From: Lactifluus volemus
Lineage: Eukaryota > Basidiomycota > Agaricomycetes > Russulales > Russulaceae
Assembly: GCA_022376515.1 (NCBI GenBank)
Contig: WTXI01000300.1
Coordinates: forward strand, 1-43,593
Reading direction: 5' to 3'
DNA length: 43,593 bases
Shown: piece by piece, positions 32,106 through 43,593 of the stretch
Position numbering within the stretch: the first letter of the stretch is position 1
Layout: the number at the start of each line of letters is the position of its first letter
Made by a program: the position numbers and the translations under genes
The notes under the pieces: model-generated
Told to the model about the DNA's origin: nothing
The model's database searches: none
What the model saw: the letters and a program-made list of their open reading frames with translations, nothing else

Positions 32106-32386
32106 GATAACAGTCCTAACATAATTGAACGCATACAGCCCGCGACGCGCGACGCGTCGTCAATTCGACGGCTGCATGACTTGTAAAGTACGTCGCGACT
32201 ACAAGTAGTCCCAGGTAAATCATGGAATACAATAATGTGTACATGCGTTGCTGCTGCGGTACATGCACTTTCAGCATACCATACGCTGCTGAGCCCGAAA
32301 GAAGAAGCATAAATGAAATCATGTTGTGCAATCCGATCCATTCATACCCAAAACCACATCAAACCATCATGCGGGAAGCATATACT

Positions 32387-33266
32387 TTACCTCCAGCTCC
32401 GAAAGTAGTCGTCAAACGGGCCCGGAGGAAAATCTCGGCGCGGGCCACCACGTCCGCGCGGCTGCTGTCGTACCGGTGGGGATGGCCGCTGCGGTCTCCG
32501 TGGACTTGAATCTCCACGGGATTCTGCAGCGAGCTGGACGATACGCTTGAGCGAGAAGTTCTGGACGGGGGGCGTGTGGATGGCATGCCGACAGGACGGG
32601 CAAGTATACGCGGGCGAACCACGAGTGCTATTCTGGCGGTGTTGGCTGAGAGTCGTATTAAGCCAATCATTGAGACAGCCTTGGCAGAAGGTATGGCCAC
32701 AGTTGGTGAGGCTGAGTGGTAGAATCAGCTTTTAGCTGCTCGAGTGGGAGCATAAGGAGGACGGACAGGTAAGGTGACCACATTGTGTGTGTACAGATCT
32801 CACAGCAGACAGCCTCATCTAACGCAGACATGTTCAACTATAGACTGGTGAATATAGCCATTTCCAGAGAGTGTGGATATATAACTGACCATTCTTCCTG
32901 TTGTGCTCGCCTTCAACTGGTCGACCGTAGATGATAGGCGTCTGTTGTCGTTTTGCAACATGTCGCGTTCCTAGGGTTTTGAAAACCGTCACTTTTGATA
33001 GGGATCTACACAGTACAAGGCGAACCTACCTGTTCCAGCTCATGGCATTGTCGTCGTAACTTTTCTGTTTCTGTTTCCTCTTCGTGCTTCACGGGAGTGT
33101 CGTCCAAAACTTCGAGCACCTCCTGGCGCTTTGAGCGCCTCGGTTTTCGTAAACCGCGCGGGGGCGCCGGTCTAGGATCTTCTTCTTCGTCCGAGGATAT
33201 GACGATAACTGGTGGTTTATAGGGGGCATGTGATTGCGAGCGAGAGGGGTTTCGATGTGCCGGCAT
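32387..33266 (-). CDS. RING-finger protein with SUMO-interaction-like motif (possible STUbL)
   Basis: Exons 33266-33030, 32970-32890, 32837-32767 and 32711-32387 give 714 nt (237 aa). A basic N-terminus is followed by VIVISSDEEE (residues 20-29), a hydrophobic core followed by acidic/Ser residues as in SUMO-interaction motifs. A helical, coiled-coil-like stretch (EEETETEKLRRQCHELEQ, then ERDMLQNDNRRLSSTVDQL, about 62-99) comes next. The C3HC4 RING has C118, C121, C134, H136, C139, C142, C167 and C170; the 24-residue gap before the last pair is longish but normal. The tail is Pro/Arg-rich and ends FDDYFRSWR. RING proteins act as E3 ubiquitin ligases. The SIM plus RING layout is that of SUMO-targeted ligases such as RNF4 or Slx8, which is inference here. 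The start at 33266 is the first Met that begins the SIM-bearing frame without a hydrophobic lead; an upstream in-frame Met exists at 33335. Confidence 0.8.
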
Positions 33267-34187
33267 GGTGGGAGGCGTTGGTACTATCCCAAGGGTGTGA
33301 TGAAGTAGGACCGGAGTTAGTAAAGCGAGGCCCAAATACGCGCTGAAGACGGTTTTTGTGTAACAGTTGTATTGTAACGTAGCAGAGCAGAAGAGAGCGG
33401 TGTCCGAATGTCAAGGTCCCGGGCCCAACTTCAACAATGGCTACGCCCGGCCCGGTCCTGATAGTTGTCAGTGCCTCGGTGCCACCGTTTAACACTGCCA
33501 CAAGCGATTCAAGTTATATTAATGAACGTGCTTTTATGGATCCAATAGACTGGGCGGCCGTGGCTTGCCAGCGTACCCGGTAAAGTAAGTACAAGCCTAA
33601 TTGTTTTCCTTTTGATGACTTGGCGCGCTCACTGGCCGTCCAAGCGTTGATTTTCAAACCCAGTTTTCCACATTGTTGTCTTTTAATGTGCCAACATGAA
33701 ATGCAGCTACCCTGGCACAACAACTGGGGTCCTCGGAACGTTGAACGATTGGACCTGCGTTCAGTTCGTTGGCACCTTGCGTTGGGCAACGGTTTCTTCT
33801 CAACTGACTTCGTTTTCGGAACTTACAGGACCCGGAGACCGATCACATCCACAACTCCAGTCTCATTGTCTTGATGTGACCGTGGGTGGCCATACTCATT
33901 CGCTTGGCCTGCCACACCGTCGCTTTGTGACGGTGTGCTGCGAGCTATATCTAATTCGAACCGTCACCTTTGAATCCTATATCGTTTACCACCCCCGATC
34001 ACGGTTGTCGGCATGATCGCTGTCCTGTTTTCTGCTCGTCATCCCCCGTTGGGTGTGCCCTCCTTGGTCTACTGATAGCTGTGTTAGATGGGACGCTCCA
34101 TTTACTTCCTTACATCGTGTTCTGCAGCATGATCGCCTGTCGTTTTGGGTCCCGTCATCCCATTCCATCGAAACCGAAGCCTTCAAC
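33267..34187. other. Intergenic between divergent genes
   Basis: No gene was recognised. A short start MDPIDWAAVACQRTR at 33537 followed by a GTAAAG-like donor may be a chance ORF. The two neighbours point away from each other, so promoters for both should lie here. Confidence 0.35.
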
Positions 34188-34896
34188 ATGAGCGCGGACC
34201 TCCGGATCCTCATCTTCCTTCTCGCACTCCCTGTCTCATCGATAGGCGAGAATATCCTCTTCCGTTCTGCTCGTCATCTATTCCTTGAAACAGTCGTGTG
34301 CTGGTTCGAAATGCGCTACGTGCAACCTGCCCATGCCACGGGCATTTGGCCAGACACATGGTCGCCCATCATGAACGCATTTCGTTCCTGCGAGTTCGTG
34401 GCAGGGTTCCTAGACGGTGTTATGGGTGAGGATTCCGGTGAGTCTACGCTGAACTATAGGAGGAGCGCTTCTCAGACTTTCCGCCTCGGTAGATCTGAAC
34501 TCGGCACATGTAAAGGGAGTACCTGCAGAGGACAACCAGCCTCCAAATCGGATTCCAGACTTAGCAGATGTGAAGGCTTGCGGACATGTCCCGCCGAAAA
34601 GAAACCATCATCATCTCTCCGTACAGCCCAGAACAAGGGTCGCCGGAAACGAGGCCACAAGCACACGTCAGATTTGAGCCTGTTGGACGTGAAAGGTAAT
34701 TTGTTCGTTCTTCCAGCTTAACAATATCTCATTTTATTGCAGCTCTCTCGAGTCCGTCCTTCACGAAAGACCTTTATCTCGTGTCCACGTGTATCACCGC
34801 TATCTCCACGGGCGACCAATGGCTCTGGGTATGTTATTAACCTTGCTTATCCTCCCCGCATTGACTCTCTGACAGAGTGCTGTCCCCTATTACTAA
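34188..34896 (+). CDS. Uncertain three-exon ORF, 204 aa, unrecognised
   Basis: The model 34188-34695, 34743-34828 and 34876-34896 uses good donors (GTAATT, GTATGT) and acceptors (TTGCAG, GACAG) and stays in frame to TAA. The N-terminus is hydrophobic (LRILIFLLALPVSS), like a signal peptide. The middle is basic and Ser-rich, and the end reads FTKDLYLVSTCITAISTGDQ then WLW. No family was recognised. The middle third is also open in another frame, so this may be a relic whose exon boundaries only look convincing. Confidence 0.35.
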
Positions 34897-35179
34897 GAAC
34901 CTCTCTCGCGTAGCGGGGTTGCTCTTCCACCATCGGACCCCTCGCAAGCCAATAATTACACGTCATCACTTTAACTTCAAGGCAACAGCGCATCCTGCAC
35001 GCACCCCGACGAACCTTGGTTTCTATTTCTCATACCACTCACGTCTGTGGGCCAGGAGTGAGGACCAAGATACGCGTGTCTCCGAAATGCCTCGTTCTGT
35101 GACCCTGTTCAGCCAGTTGAATGCGTCTCGGAGGGGTTACAACCAACTTTTAAGCCATCCAGATACCTGCCTTGGACGC

Positions 35180-36364
35180 ACGAGGCTTCTGCAATTAACG
35201 TGATACCCCCAGATCAACAGCAATGTCGACAACCTTCCCACATGCCACAGGTCCCCGAATCAACAATCCGAACGTACCCTCCATGCAATCAGCAACAGCC
35301 ATCGGTCTGACATTGCCGACTGCTTATGAGCCATTGTCGCAATTTACCCAGGACGCAATTACCTTCCTCAGCACCAGAACACAGGTTTGGACGTCCCGGA
35401 GCAGGTATGGCCGATCCGCAGCCCGCGTTACCTGCCCAAGATCAGTACGCGCAAGGCGTCTCCCAGTCCCGGTCCCTTGACGATGCTCCGATGTCCGAGT
35501 CATCAGTATCTTCCTACCCTTGCATTCCTCCCATGCTAGATGGCCACTGGATGGTCAGCTTCTCACCCTCAAGATGCTTCCTCATCAACCTCGGTGCCCT
35601 TCTCACAACCTGTTTCCGAACCGATGGTGTCCGCCGCAAATTGGATTAGTCACCAACCGCCCGGGAGTACTCAGTTTGACGTTTCGCAACAGGTCCCGTT
35701 GGCGACGGCTCCGTATCCACGCGTCCCGAAACAACATCGACCCACGATACGCCATCGTTGGATACGAATCATGCCTGGCAGTCGGTTACTGTCGAGCATA
35801 CACCTATACAGCCCTTCGACCAGAACATATACTCATCATCGACGTCGTCAGTCCGATCACCTGTCCAACCACAAGAGGTCATTCCCCAGACTTTCACCCC
35901 TCCAGAAGCTCCTGCAGTCGCGACACGATGTAACACCAGGACGGCAACATCAGGGATTGGTGCAGCAGCAGACACGGAAATGGTTGCGAATGACGACGAC
36001 GAAAGCAGCTCTGATTCGGAGTACCACCCGAATTCTGATGCGGACATGGACTCGGAATCTCTTCTGACACTGACTCGATTCGTGTGATGAGGACGACGAG
36101 GATGACGAGGGTACCGCGACAGATACTGGCGATATCTATGCTCAGAGCTCTGTCGTCCGAACCTATCCAAGCAAGAACAAGGTGCCCAATCCTCTTTCAG
36201 GTCAGAATGCGTCAAGCAGCACTAGCAGGGACCCATCGTCTTCCAGGCCTAAAGACGTCAAGGGTAAAGGCAAAGCCAAGGATACTGACGAATACTTGGA
36301 CAACGTCCCGCCGCTGTCAGACCAGTCAAAATTCGCTGACGATCATCTTCCAGTTTTGATATGA
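35180..36364 (+). pseudogene. Frameshifted Ser/Pro/Gln-rich, acidic disordered coding relic
   Basis: Four successive segments look coding by composition but lie in changing frames. They are MADPQPALPAQDQYAQGVSQ (about 35409-35468); QPVSEPMVSAANWISHQPPG then QFDVSQQVPLA (about 35610-35700); PFDQNIYSSSTSSVRSPVQP then DDDESSSDSEYHPNSDADMD (about 35815-36050); and GTATDTGDIYAQSSVVRTYP then DVKGKGKAKDTDEYLDNVPP (about 36110-36315), ending in TGA at 36362-36364. The composition is that of a regulator's disordered region. No splice pairs join the frames, so a pseudogene or sequence errors are likely. It lies just upstream of the C2H2/Zn2Cys6 gene and could be a remnant of a related regulator. Confidence 0.5.
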
Positions 36365-37144
36365 GCAATATTATGAGGAGGAAGATAGGGTTACTGGGAA
36401 CTGATTATATATCCTGATGGATCATCAAAGAGGAGCTCACCCCCTTTCGCTCTCGGTATACCAATAAAGAAGCGATCTGGCTAGGACCACAGTTGACGCC
36501 GCGGGTCACTGTAGGGACAGATTGTTATCTGACTCGAACAGGCGCCTGGAATGAGCACTCGTTATATCTCTTTGTCATTTATCTCTTGTCATTGATTATT
36601 AAATTTATCAAATTCTTTTTTTTTTCATTCTTAAGCGCAGGTGTCGTACTCGACCCTACGGATGCTTATTTTCTTTCTCATCGTATCGTTGTGTACAGGG
36701 GATTGTAGCAAGTGTTTGGCGGACACTTTGGGTGCCATAGTAGCGTGTCTCACGTGCTGCTCTCTCGCTGAAATCCCTTGAACTGAATCTCTTGGCTTAA
36801 TGACGGATGACGTCAGGCGCTCCTGGATCCTCGGCAGACTTGCCACGTCGCTCGGCAAGATGCGGATGTGCGGAACGGAGGTGGCAGGTGTTTGTGGGGG
36901 AATGCGCCTGAGTCATGTTTCAACGTTGAGCTCGTTAAGACAAGAGTCATATCAACAGAACCTGTAGCGGCGAGACTCGGGAGTTGTCGTTTAAGCTGCG
37001 GCACCGGACTAGCTGGGGATTGCCGGCGCCACTGTAGCATCTACTAAATGATAGATAGATCTCTTACTACTCGTACATCAAATTCTACTTTGACCACTCT
37101 TTCCATCTTCTTGACTCTCACCACACGACTAAACGAGTCCAATA
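36365..37144. other. Intergenic; promoter region of the next gene
   Basis: No gene was seen. The last 60 or so bases before the ATG at 37145 are rich in C and T (TTTCCATCTTCTTGACTCTC), a common leader type in these fungi. Confidence 0.45.
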
Positions 37145-40100
37145 ATGCCTTCCGTTCCTGACTCTAACGAAAAATACATGCCACCCCCGCCTCTCCCAAA
37201 GGCGTCAACCGTCGAGTACAAGAAGGATGGAACAATCTCCCGTATGCGTTCTCATAGAGGAAATGTGCCTCAGCTTCCCCAGACGAAGCTTTGCCCCTTT
37301 TGCCCCGCAAAGTTCACTCGTACAACCCATTTGAATCGCCACCTTCGTAATCGTGAGTGGTCCCTGTCTTTGACATCCTCTGTCAATTCCCAGATTGAAC
37401 TGCTACGCGACCAGACACCAACGAACGTCTTTACCGGTGCGAGGTGCGTCCTCTGAAAAACTAAACCAGATTACCTCGACGTCTGATTCTCGTGTCGTAA
37501 AAAGATTTGTGGTGCCCAGTTTACGAGGAGCGACCTTCTCGCTCGGCACAAAAGAAATTGCGGAGAATCGTGAGTATCCTTGGCATTTCAGGTGTTCCGC
37601 ATCTCGGCATCATATCTCCTCTGTCAAGACAATACCGAGCTTTTTGTGTTGTATCGCAGCGTTCCATTCTCTTTGTAGGGTGGGCAATACCAGGGATTAC
37701 CGTGGCGCTGGCTGACATTTTCGTCGCCCGTTCTGTCATGATGAGTTCCCTTGGCAGCGCCCCGTCATCTACCCACGCCGTCGAAGGCTGCCACACCCGA
37801 TTCAGTTCGAGGCGTGTTTCGCATTTCATATAATTTTGATGTGTGTTTCAGCTCTTGTTCCGCTCTTTCAACGCAGTCTTTGCCTTCCCACGCTCATACT
37901 TTTCTCATACCTTTTTTTTTACAGGCACCCAATTAGTCGGTCCCGAAAGCGTTCTTGTCAAGCCTGCACTAGCCTCAAGGTTAAGTGCGATTTACGCCAG
38001 CCCTGTTCAAAATGTCACCTTCGTGGACGTGATTGCGTATATGCAACCGAAGAAGGACAGGGAGAGAGCAACGGCGACCTGTCAAGCCGCAGACAGGTTC
38101 CCAACGCTCGATTCTCGGGACCTATCGTTAGTCTAGATGCTTCTGCTGGCTTCGACCCTTCCATGCTCGGACGCGGAGCCGCAGATGCCTATGTTGCTGA
38201 TTTCCCAGAACTCTTCTTTGATTGAGGAGACCAGCAATGCGATTTCTCAGCCTCTCAGCGAGGCGAATTTGGCCTCATTAGTGGCGGGCGCACCTCGCCT
38301 ACGGCAAGGCGCCATGTCTCTTCCTACAATCGACGCCGACTCGGATGTCACCGCTTCATCCTTTCGTATGGGACCCGACCACGCGTTCACAGCCTATGGT
38401 GCTTCTGAGGCTGCTGCTCACTCAAGGAGATTACATGGTTTTTCCCCGACGATGTTCGAGCCATTCTTCCGCGACATCTTCTCTGTGAAAGAAGAAACAT
38501 CTCAGCTCAATGAACAAGGGGAGGCTCCTCTCATTCATTGCCCAGACGCCAAGACCTTCTTCACCGGACCCAGTCAGTCGGACTCTACGCAGACGTTCTC
38601 AAACGGCACGAAGCCGCTTGATCCCAACCTGGATAGCGATCTCATGTGGGACCTGATGATGCATACCTATGCCGACAACACACGGGCAACGCAAAACCCT
38701 CCACCATCTGCTATGCCTGCTCCTCTCACTCAACATCCGCTTCCGCAAGCACTGCACCACCTAACCAGAAGCCGATCCGCCCATGGGACTTGATCTATGA
38801 TCCCTCCCAGCCACCGTTGTATACGGAGCAGGACATAGAACGAGTTCTTCCACCGTTGTTTACAGTGCCAGATCTACCTGTAGATAAAGTCCCCGATCCG
38901 TCGGCAGAGGAAAAACAGGAATATCGTGAGCACCCAGTCCATTCTTGTTTTCCATGGTCGACTGCTAATCACCCTTAATTTTTAGTTTACGTCTTCTTGA
39001 CAGCGTTTTTACCCCAAATCCCTATACTCCATACTCCCACTCTACGCTTCGAATTAAAACCCCCCATGTTACTGCATGCCATGCAGGCCTGTGGAGCTAT
39101 ATTCGTCAAGACCCCCGTTGCCCGGGCATTTGTAGAGAAAACGCTTGCCACATGTCGCGAGCTGCTCATTCACGAATTTGTAAGTCTCTACCTCGATGAC
39201 CGATATCGGCTCACGCTTTTGCAGGCTACGCCGTCACAAGAACCCAGGCACCAGATCCATGTTATCATCACACTGGTCTTGTTGCAAACGATCGGTTTGT
39301 TCCATGAATGTCCACAACAGAGAGCGACATCAAACGTATATCATGGAATGCTCGTCTTGGTGAGATTTCTCTTCCATGGTTCCTCACGTCTACGAAAACT
39401 CACCATGTGTAAGATGATCCGGCAAAACCGTCTTATTGAGCGCAGCGTTACGTGGGAGCACCTACAATTCCCGACAGCGAATCCCGCTGATTTGGAAGAG
39501 GCATGGCATGACTGGGCTTTGCATGAAGCTCTCAAACGGTACTTATTCATTTTGCCTCCAGACACGCAAGCGCTCACCTGTAGCTGACCTATAGCGTGGT
39601 TTGCGTGGCATATTGCCACGATCAATCACATCGAATTTACTTTTCATTACCGCCATCATTCTTACCTACGGAATTCACATTGTGTCTACCATGTGACGAT
39701 GAATTATGGGCAGCCAAGACGGCCGCTGAGTGGTTGCAGCTACTTGTTAATCCCTCTCCCTACGGTGGCATTGAGGAGCGCTTACATGGAGTGCCGATGC
39801 CTCGCGCGTTCGCCGCCGTCGGGCTGGAAGGGCCAAACATGACTGCGACACCGTCCGCCTCCCCAGAGCCCCCAAAGGAACTCAACGCAGTTTCACCATT
39901 TGGCCATTTTATCCTTCTGCATACCCTTCTCGGAGAGCTGTTCCGCCGGTGCTCGAGAATCGAGTCCCCGGCTTCGACCCCCGCTCCCGAGACAGAAGGA
40001 GAGGAACAGGTCAACGAGCACGTATACGTCATGCAGCTTGCCCTCCACCGCTGGTTACAGATGTGGCTCAAGACTCCCAATGCGGGAAATCCGCTCTACG

Positions 40101-40712
40101 ATGCTGAGAAAGCGATCGGACATTTCATGGCCGACCCGCTTCCGTTCTATTGGCTCGCACAGCTCCTGTTGCTCGCCTTTCAAGAGGGCCTTCCACCCTT
40201 CAATGTCTCGAGACCCCGCCAGTGGGCAATTATGGGTCTCCGAACAACTCGGAAGGGCTGCATGAGCCCTCGCCATTCGCGCCACCCACCTCGTCTTCAT
40301 TGTCCTCGATGTTTCCGTTCGCGCCGTCTCCCTTCTTGAGCTCGAGCTCGAGCTCCGCCTCGTCGCCTGAAACGCTGTATACGCCGCCGAGTACGACGTA
40401 TATGCCGTCTTCGAAGAGACCCCTAGCGCAAAAATGCGGGGATCAGCCAATGAGTGGGAATTCGAAGGGGACACCGGACGCGGCGCAGTTCCGCCTGGTT
40501 AAGAGCTGGTACACCACATTCGCGTTTTCCTCCGACGCACACAGGGAAGCCCCACGGTGGTGTGGGACGAGTTGATGAAGATCCGGTTGTCTGGGTGGCA
40601 GGAAGTTGCGTCGTCGTCACACGGCGATGGATACATGAGTGACTGTGGCGACGACGATTGGCTTGAAGGTAGGGGCCTGGTTGGGTTCTTTGAAGAAAAA
40701 TTGCGCATATAG
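37145..40712 (+). CDS. Transcription factor with two C2H2 fingers, a Zn2Cys6 cluster and a fungal TF domain; apparent frame breaks
   Basis: Exon 1 (37145-37352) gives finger 1, LCPFCPAKFTRTTHLNRHLR. A 29-nt exon (37415-37443) and 37505-37569 give finger 2, RCEICGAQFTRSDLLARHKR. An exon from 37925 carries the Zn2Cys6 cluster CQACTSLKVKCDLRQPCSKC followed by LRGRDC. After a disordered stretch, exons ending 38925 and then 38986-39179, 39225-39359, 39414-39538 and 39595 onward encode the fungal middle homology region (FLTAFLPQIPILHTPTLRF, then WLQMWLKTP). The last exon is 40545-40712. The frame changes near 38222, near 38740 and near 40205. The first can be explained by an 82-nt intron (38127-38208); the other two have no splice signals. 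The intron before 37925 would be 356 nt. The gene is either recently broken, mis-assembled, or more complex than modelled. Confidence 0.7.
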
Positions 40713-43593
40713 AGGTTTTGCTCGTGATGCACTTTGCTTGTTTGGCCAGGCGTCCGTTTTTTTTTGTTTTCGGACGAGGTATTTATTCGTCTTGCGTTGC
40801 AGAATTTTTCGATTGTATCTGTATGCAGCCGTTCTACGATTTTGGTAGTTATATCTTGATGGGGACCATAGTTTTTCGATTTTCAGTCAGCAATCGAGGC
40901 AACCTTGCTTTTTCGGCAATTGAGAGTGGTGACAAAGTCACCGAGCTGAGCCGTCATCGCTTGAGTAGAAAAAATCGCTACTGGGTGTACATACCATTAT
41001 GAATCGTCCTTTCAAAGCTGGTCTAAATTTGTGGAAATGGAGGCGCGATGCAACAACGAGTATGATTGAGTGATAGTCCAGCAACAGGACGTTCGGAAGA
41101 CCGGGCCTGCTTCCTTTGTTAGATAACGATAACGGCATGAAAGTTTTTCACAGACATGGAGGTTCCAGACGTTCGCTACGGAATTTCGGGTAGGCATGGA
41201 ACTGACTTGGTACTGTACGTCAAAGCCCTCGGCGCGTGGAGCTCAGGAGCTTAAGGCGTGTGACGGAAGGAGATGTGGTTACAGGGGTCGTTCTTGGGAG
41301 AGTGCCAGGGAGAGCCGAGAGCCGAGTAAGGTCACGGTGCTGCGCTCGTTGTAGAGGTGAAGGAGGACTTGAGCAGAACTCGCCGTCCGAGTAAGACTCT
41401 ACAAAAGCGGCGGCAGTGTCCATAAGGGGTATATTGGGGGGCGTTGATGACGGACTCTATGAAGGGTTCTAGTCCATGGGGTGTGGCTACAAAGAACATT
41501 TTTTGGTTTCGTAAAGATTTGGTATGGTGGGCTTTGTTGCTCGGCGGCCTGTTATTGTAATTGAATGTGATGCGTTTTCCCAGAAACCCATTAAGATTGC
41601 TTCAACAGGGAAGCGAACTTCTCATCTTCGGGCTTCAAGTCATCGGCGTCTTTAAGACCCAGGGACTACAGAGAAAAAAAGACCCGGTCCCTGTCTCCTC
41701 TCCGAGGACTCCCAGCTGAAGCCGAGGAGTGGAAGTACTACAAACGTCACAGTAGAGACAACAGAAGTATCACAGGTTCTGGAAGAAACGTGATTGCCGT
41801 CTATTAACCAGAGAAATCCGAGAATGGCGGACCATTAAACTTCAGGCGTGAATTTTCTATAGAGAGTCATCAGATGATAAAGACTCATAGTGGGTGCAAA
41901 AACTTCACGCCTTTTGCCAGTGCTTCGAACAGGTAAGAAATTGCCAAAAGATGACAGGAACTCCGCAATTCACAGTATGGCCAGTCAGACTGTCAGACAC
42001 GTCTGATTTGGGGGGGATAGAAGCGCCATAGAATAACGTAACGGCCGCATCTGGAATTGAGTGTGTCCGGTGGTCGGACTCGACGGCGCTATTCTCCCCG
42101 TGTATGGACACCCTGCTGGCCTGCCTTGAGTACATACTTGGTCAACAAGATACCAGTACCTCGCTGCATGCCAACGTTGGGACATATAAGTGTGGCAGTT
42201 TGTGGGTGCCACCCAAAAACTCCCACGCTTTATAAGTCCCACGTGTCCCCGCCTCCGTCCAGGTAACAACTTGGATGTACTTTTAAAACTAACGTCGCGG
42301 TTGTAAAACTCGCAGTTGAAGGTGGCTAAACTCTAACAGAGAAGCGTGCCAGGAAGTTTGAAACACTAGTCGACGATTTTAAAGATACCAGAGACACGAC
42401 ACGGCGAGATGACTTGTTTAATGAAATCCAAGGCGAGAACTTGAAGCGGCGCCGATAAGAACAAAGCACGGTTCAGCGCAAATGAAGATTGCTTGTAACT
42501 CCACAAGATTGCGCCCACTGAAGACAGGACCCCAAATGTTTACTCACTTCACCATAGGAGCATCACTATCGCCCCCAGCAGCGTCGGTTCGGCAGTCACG
42601 GACTCGCGGTCATCCCGGGTCAATCCCCCGTCGGATCGTCTATCATCGCATCTGATCCTGGTCCGTCGGCACAATGCTGATGCTTGCCCTTGACTCAGTC
42701 GTCCACAGGCCAGACTTTGGACAACACAGCGCAACACGCCCTTGACGTGTCTTCCCACTGCATGGTTACCATCGACGGAAAATACAGTACAGGATGTACC
42801 GGACGTGAGCACACTTGCAGCTGGCGTGACCTTCTCTACGCTACCCCACAGCCGGATTCTTCTCATGGCTATAACGTCTTGTTGCCACTGGTAGCATACG
42901 GCTAGGATCTTAGGCATGCCGCGCGGGCACCAAAATTCTTGATATCTGATTCGGTGGACCTAGACAATTCAGCGGCAAGTTGATGGAGTCAGGCTGTTCC
43001 GTTCGGCACGTCAATCTCTCTCGGATATGTGCCTTCTTCTCAAGGCGGTGAGTCTTCAGTCAGCAGCTGGAAACATCTGTCTCGCCCGATCACACTGTAG
43101 CGCACTTCTTTTCCCCTACGAGGCTACACACCGGGGGTTCAAGTGGATTCAGCGTTGGTGTTGTGACAGATGTTACCACCTGTTGTACACACCCATGTGC
43201 AACCGTGGGAGGCCCATTCGTAGTGATTCATCACAATCAGTGAGGACCGCCTCTCGGTTCTTGGGAGGCTGTCCTACCATTTAAGTCTACTTAATCAGAT
43301 TTTCCTGTGATCAGGTTAAGGGGTACTGTATGGAAAAGCACATTCATATATTGATAGAGGATTGATCCACTTCAGAGCGTGGCTTGTTACCATCCTTTCG
43401 GAATGTTGACACAAAGATTTGTTCCGCCGCATGCGCCATGTGCAACACTTATCTTGGATATCATTACATGAGATTGATTATTCATGGTCTGAGTAGTGTT
43501 GCACGCCATGGGACGAACGGACGTACTAGACCATCATGCACAGCACTCTCAAAGTAAACTTATCCACTGCAGATTCTGAATCAGAGTTTTGTT
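40713..43593. other. Gene-poor end of the window
   Basis: No complete gene was recognised in 2.9 kb. A short minus-strand ORF at 41220-41423 (67 aa, starting MDTAAAFVESYSDGEFCSSP, just after a CAATATACC stretch) could be a small gene or lost first exon. Stretches at 42550-42910 are open on both strands without motifs. Confidence 0.4.
41591..41665 (-). pseudogene. Orphan terminal exon remnant
   Basis: After an acceptor-like TTTTTTTCTCTGTAG the minus strand reads SLGLKDADDLKPEDEKFASL then LKQS and TAA. The charged, regular helix-like composition and the splice acceptor look like a real last exon, but no upstream exon of the same gene was found. The protein family was not recognised. Confidence 0.35.

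Overview
The window looks like a gene-poor, rearranged stretch of a filamentous basidiomycete genome, most likely an Agaricomycete (mushroom-forming fungus). The reasons are short spliceosomal introns (about 45-80 nt, GT..AG) in almost every recognisable gene, fungal Zn2Cys6 and C2H2 regulators, fragments of the NACHT/STAND-WD40 proteins that are abundant in agarics, and CT-rich stretches ahead of start codons. No prokaryotic features and no complete transposase were seen. Homology calls rest on recognising motifs by eye; no search was run.

Region 1 (1-17.2 kb) is accessory and decayed. It opens with a frameshifted C-terminus of an Hsp104-type disaggregase, followed by a broken NACHT-WD40 gene. 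Two complete, tandemly duplicated DHA2-type MFS transporter genes follow, both on the minus strand (5368-7654 and 11739-14022). They share an 11-exon structure with equal exon lengths, including a 14-nt micro-exon. The repeats extend into the flanks, and large indels distinguish the two units. Between them lies a minus-strand remnant that resembles a TPR/CHAT-type protein.

Region 2 (16.9-20.9 kb) holds an intact two-exon gene of unknown function (203 aa, 20109-20886) and a truncated, frameshifted relative of it (16930-17180). Between them sits a roughly 2-kb element bounded by inverted repeats at TTAA sites. The element carries a degraded C-terminal piece of an Lhs1/GRP170-type ER chaperone, so it looks like a non-autonomous transposon that captured a host gene fragment.

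Region 3 (23.3-33.3 kb) is the healthy core. It contains a C2H2 zinc-finger protein (504 aa), a probable mitochondrial membrane-anchored amphipathic-helix protein (243 aa), and a 341-aa protein whose layout and C-terminal tail resemble the non-homologous end-joining factor PAXX. It also holds a single-exon BTB/POZ protein (313 aa), an intron-containing tRNA-His, and a small RING protein with an N-terminal SUMO-interaction-like motif. A second NACHT relic (29.46-30.0 kb) lies between these genes.

Region 4 (33.3-43.6 kb) has a weakly supported three-exon ORF, a multiply frameshifted Ser/Pro/Gln-rich and acidic coding relic, and a large regulator combining two C2H2 fingers, a Zn2Cys6 cluster and a fungal transcription-factor middle homology domain. 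That regulator shows apparent frame shifts. The last 2.9 kb has only an orphan exon-like remnant.

The most notable signals are the PAXX-like gene, the TIR element with the Lhs1 fragment, the SIM-RING protein (a possible SUMO-targeted ubiquitin ligase), and the tandem MFS pair in which one donor site has become GC.
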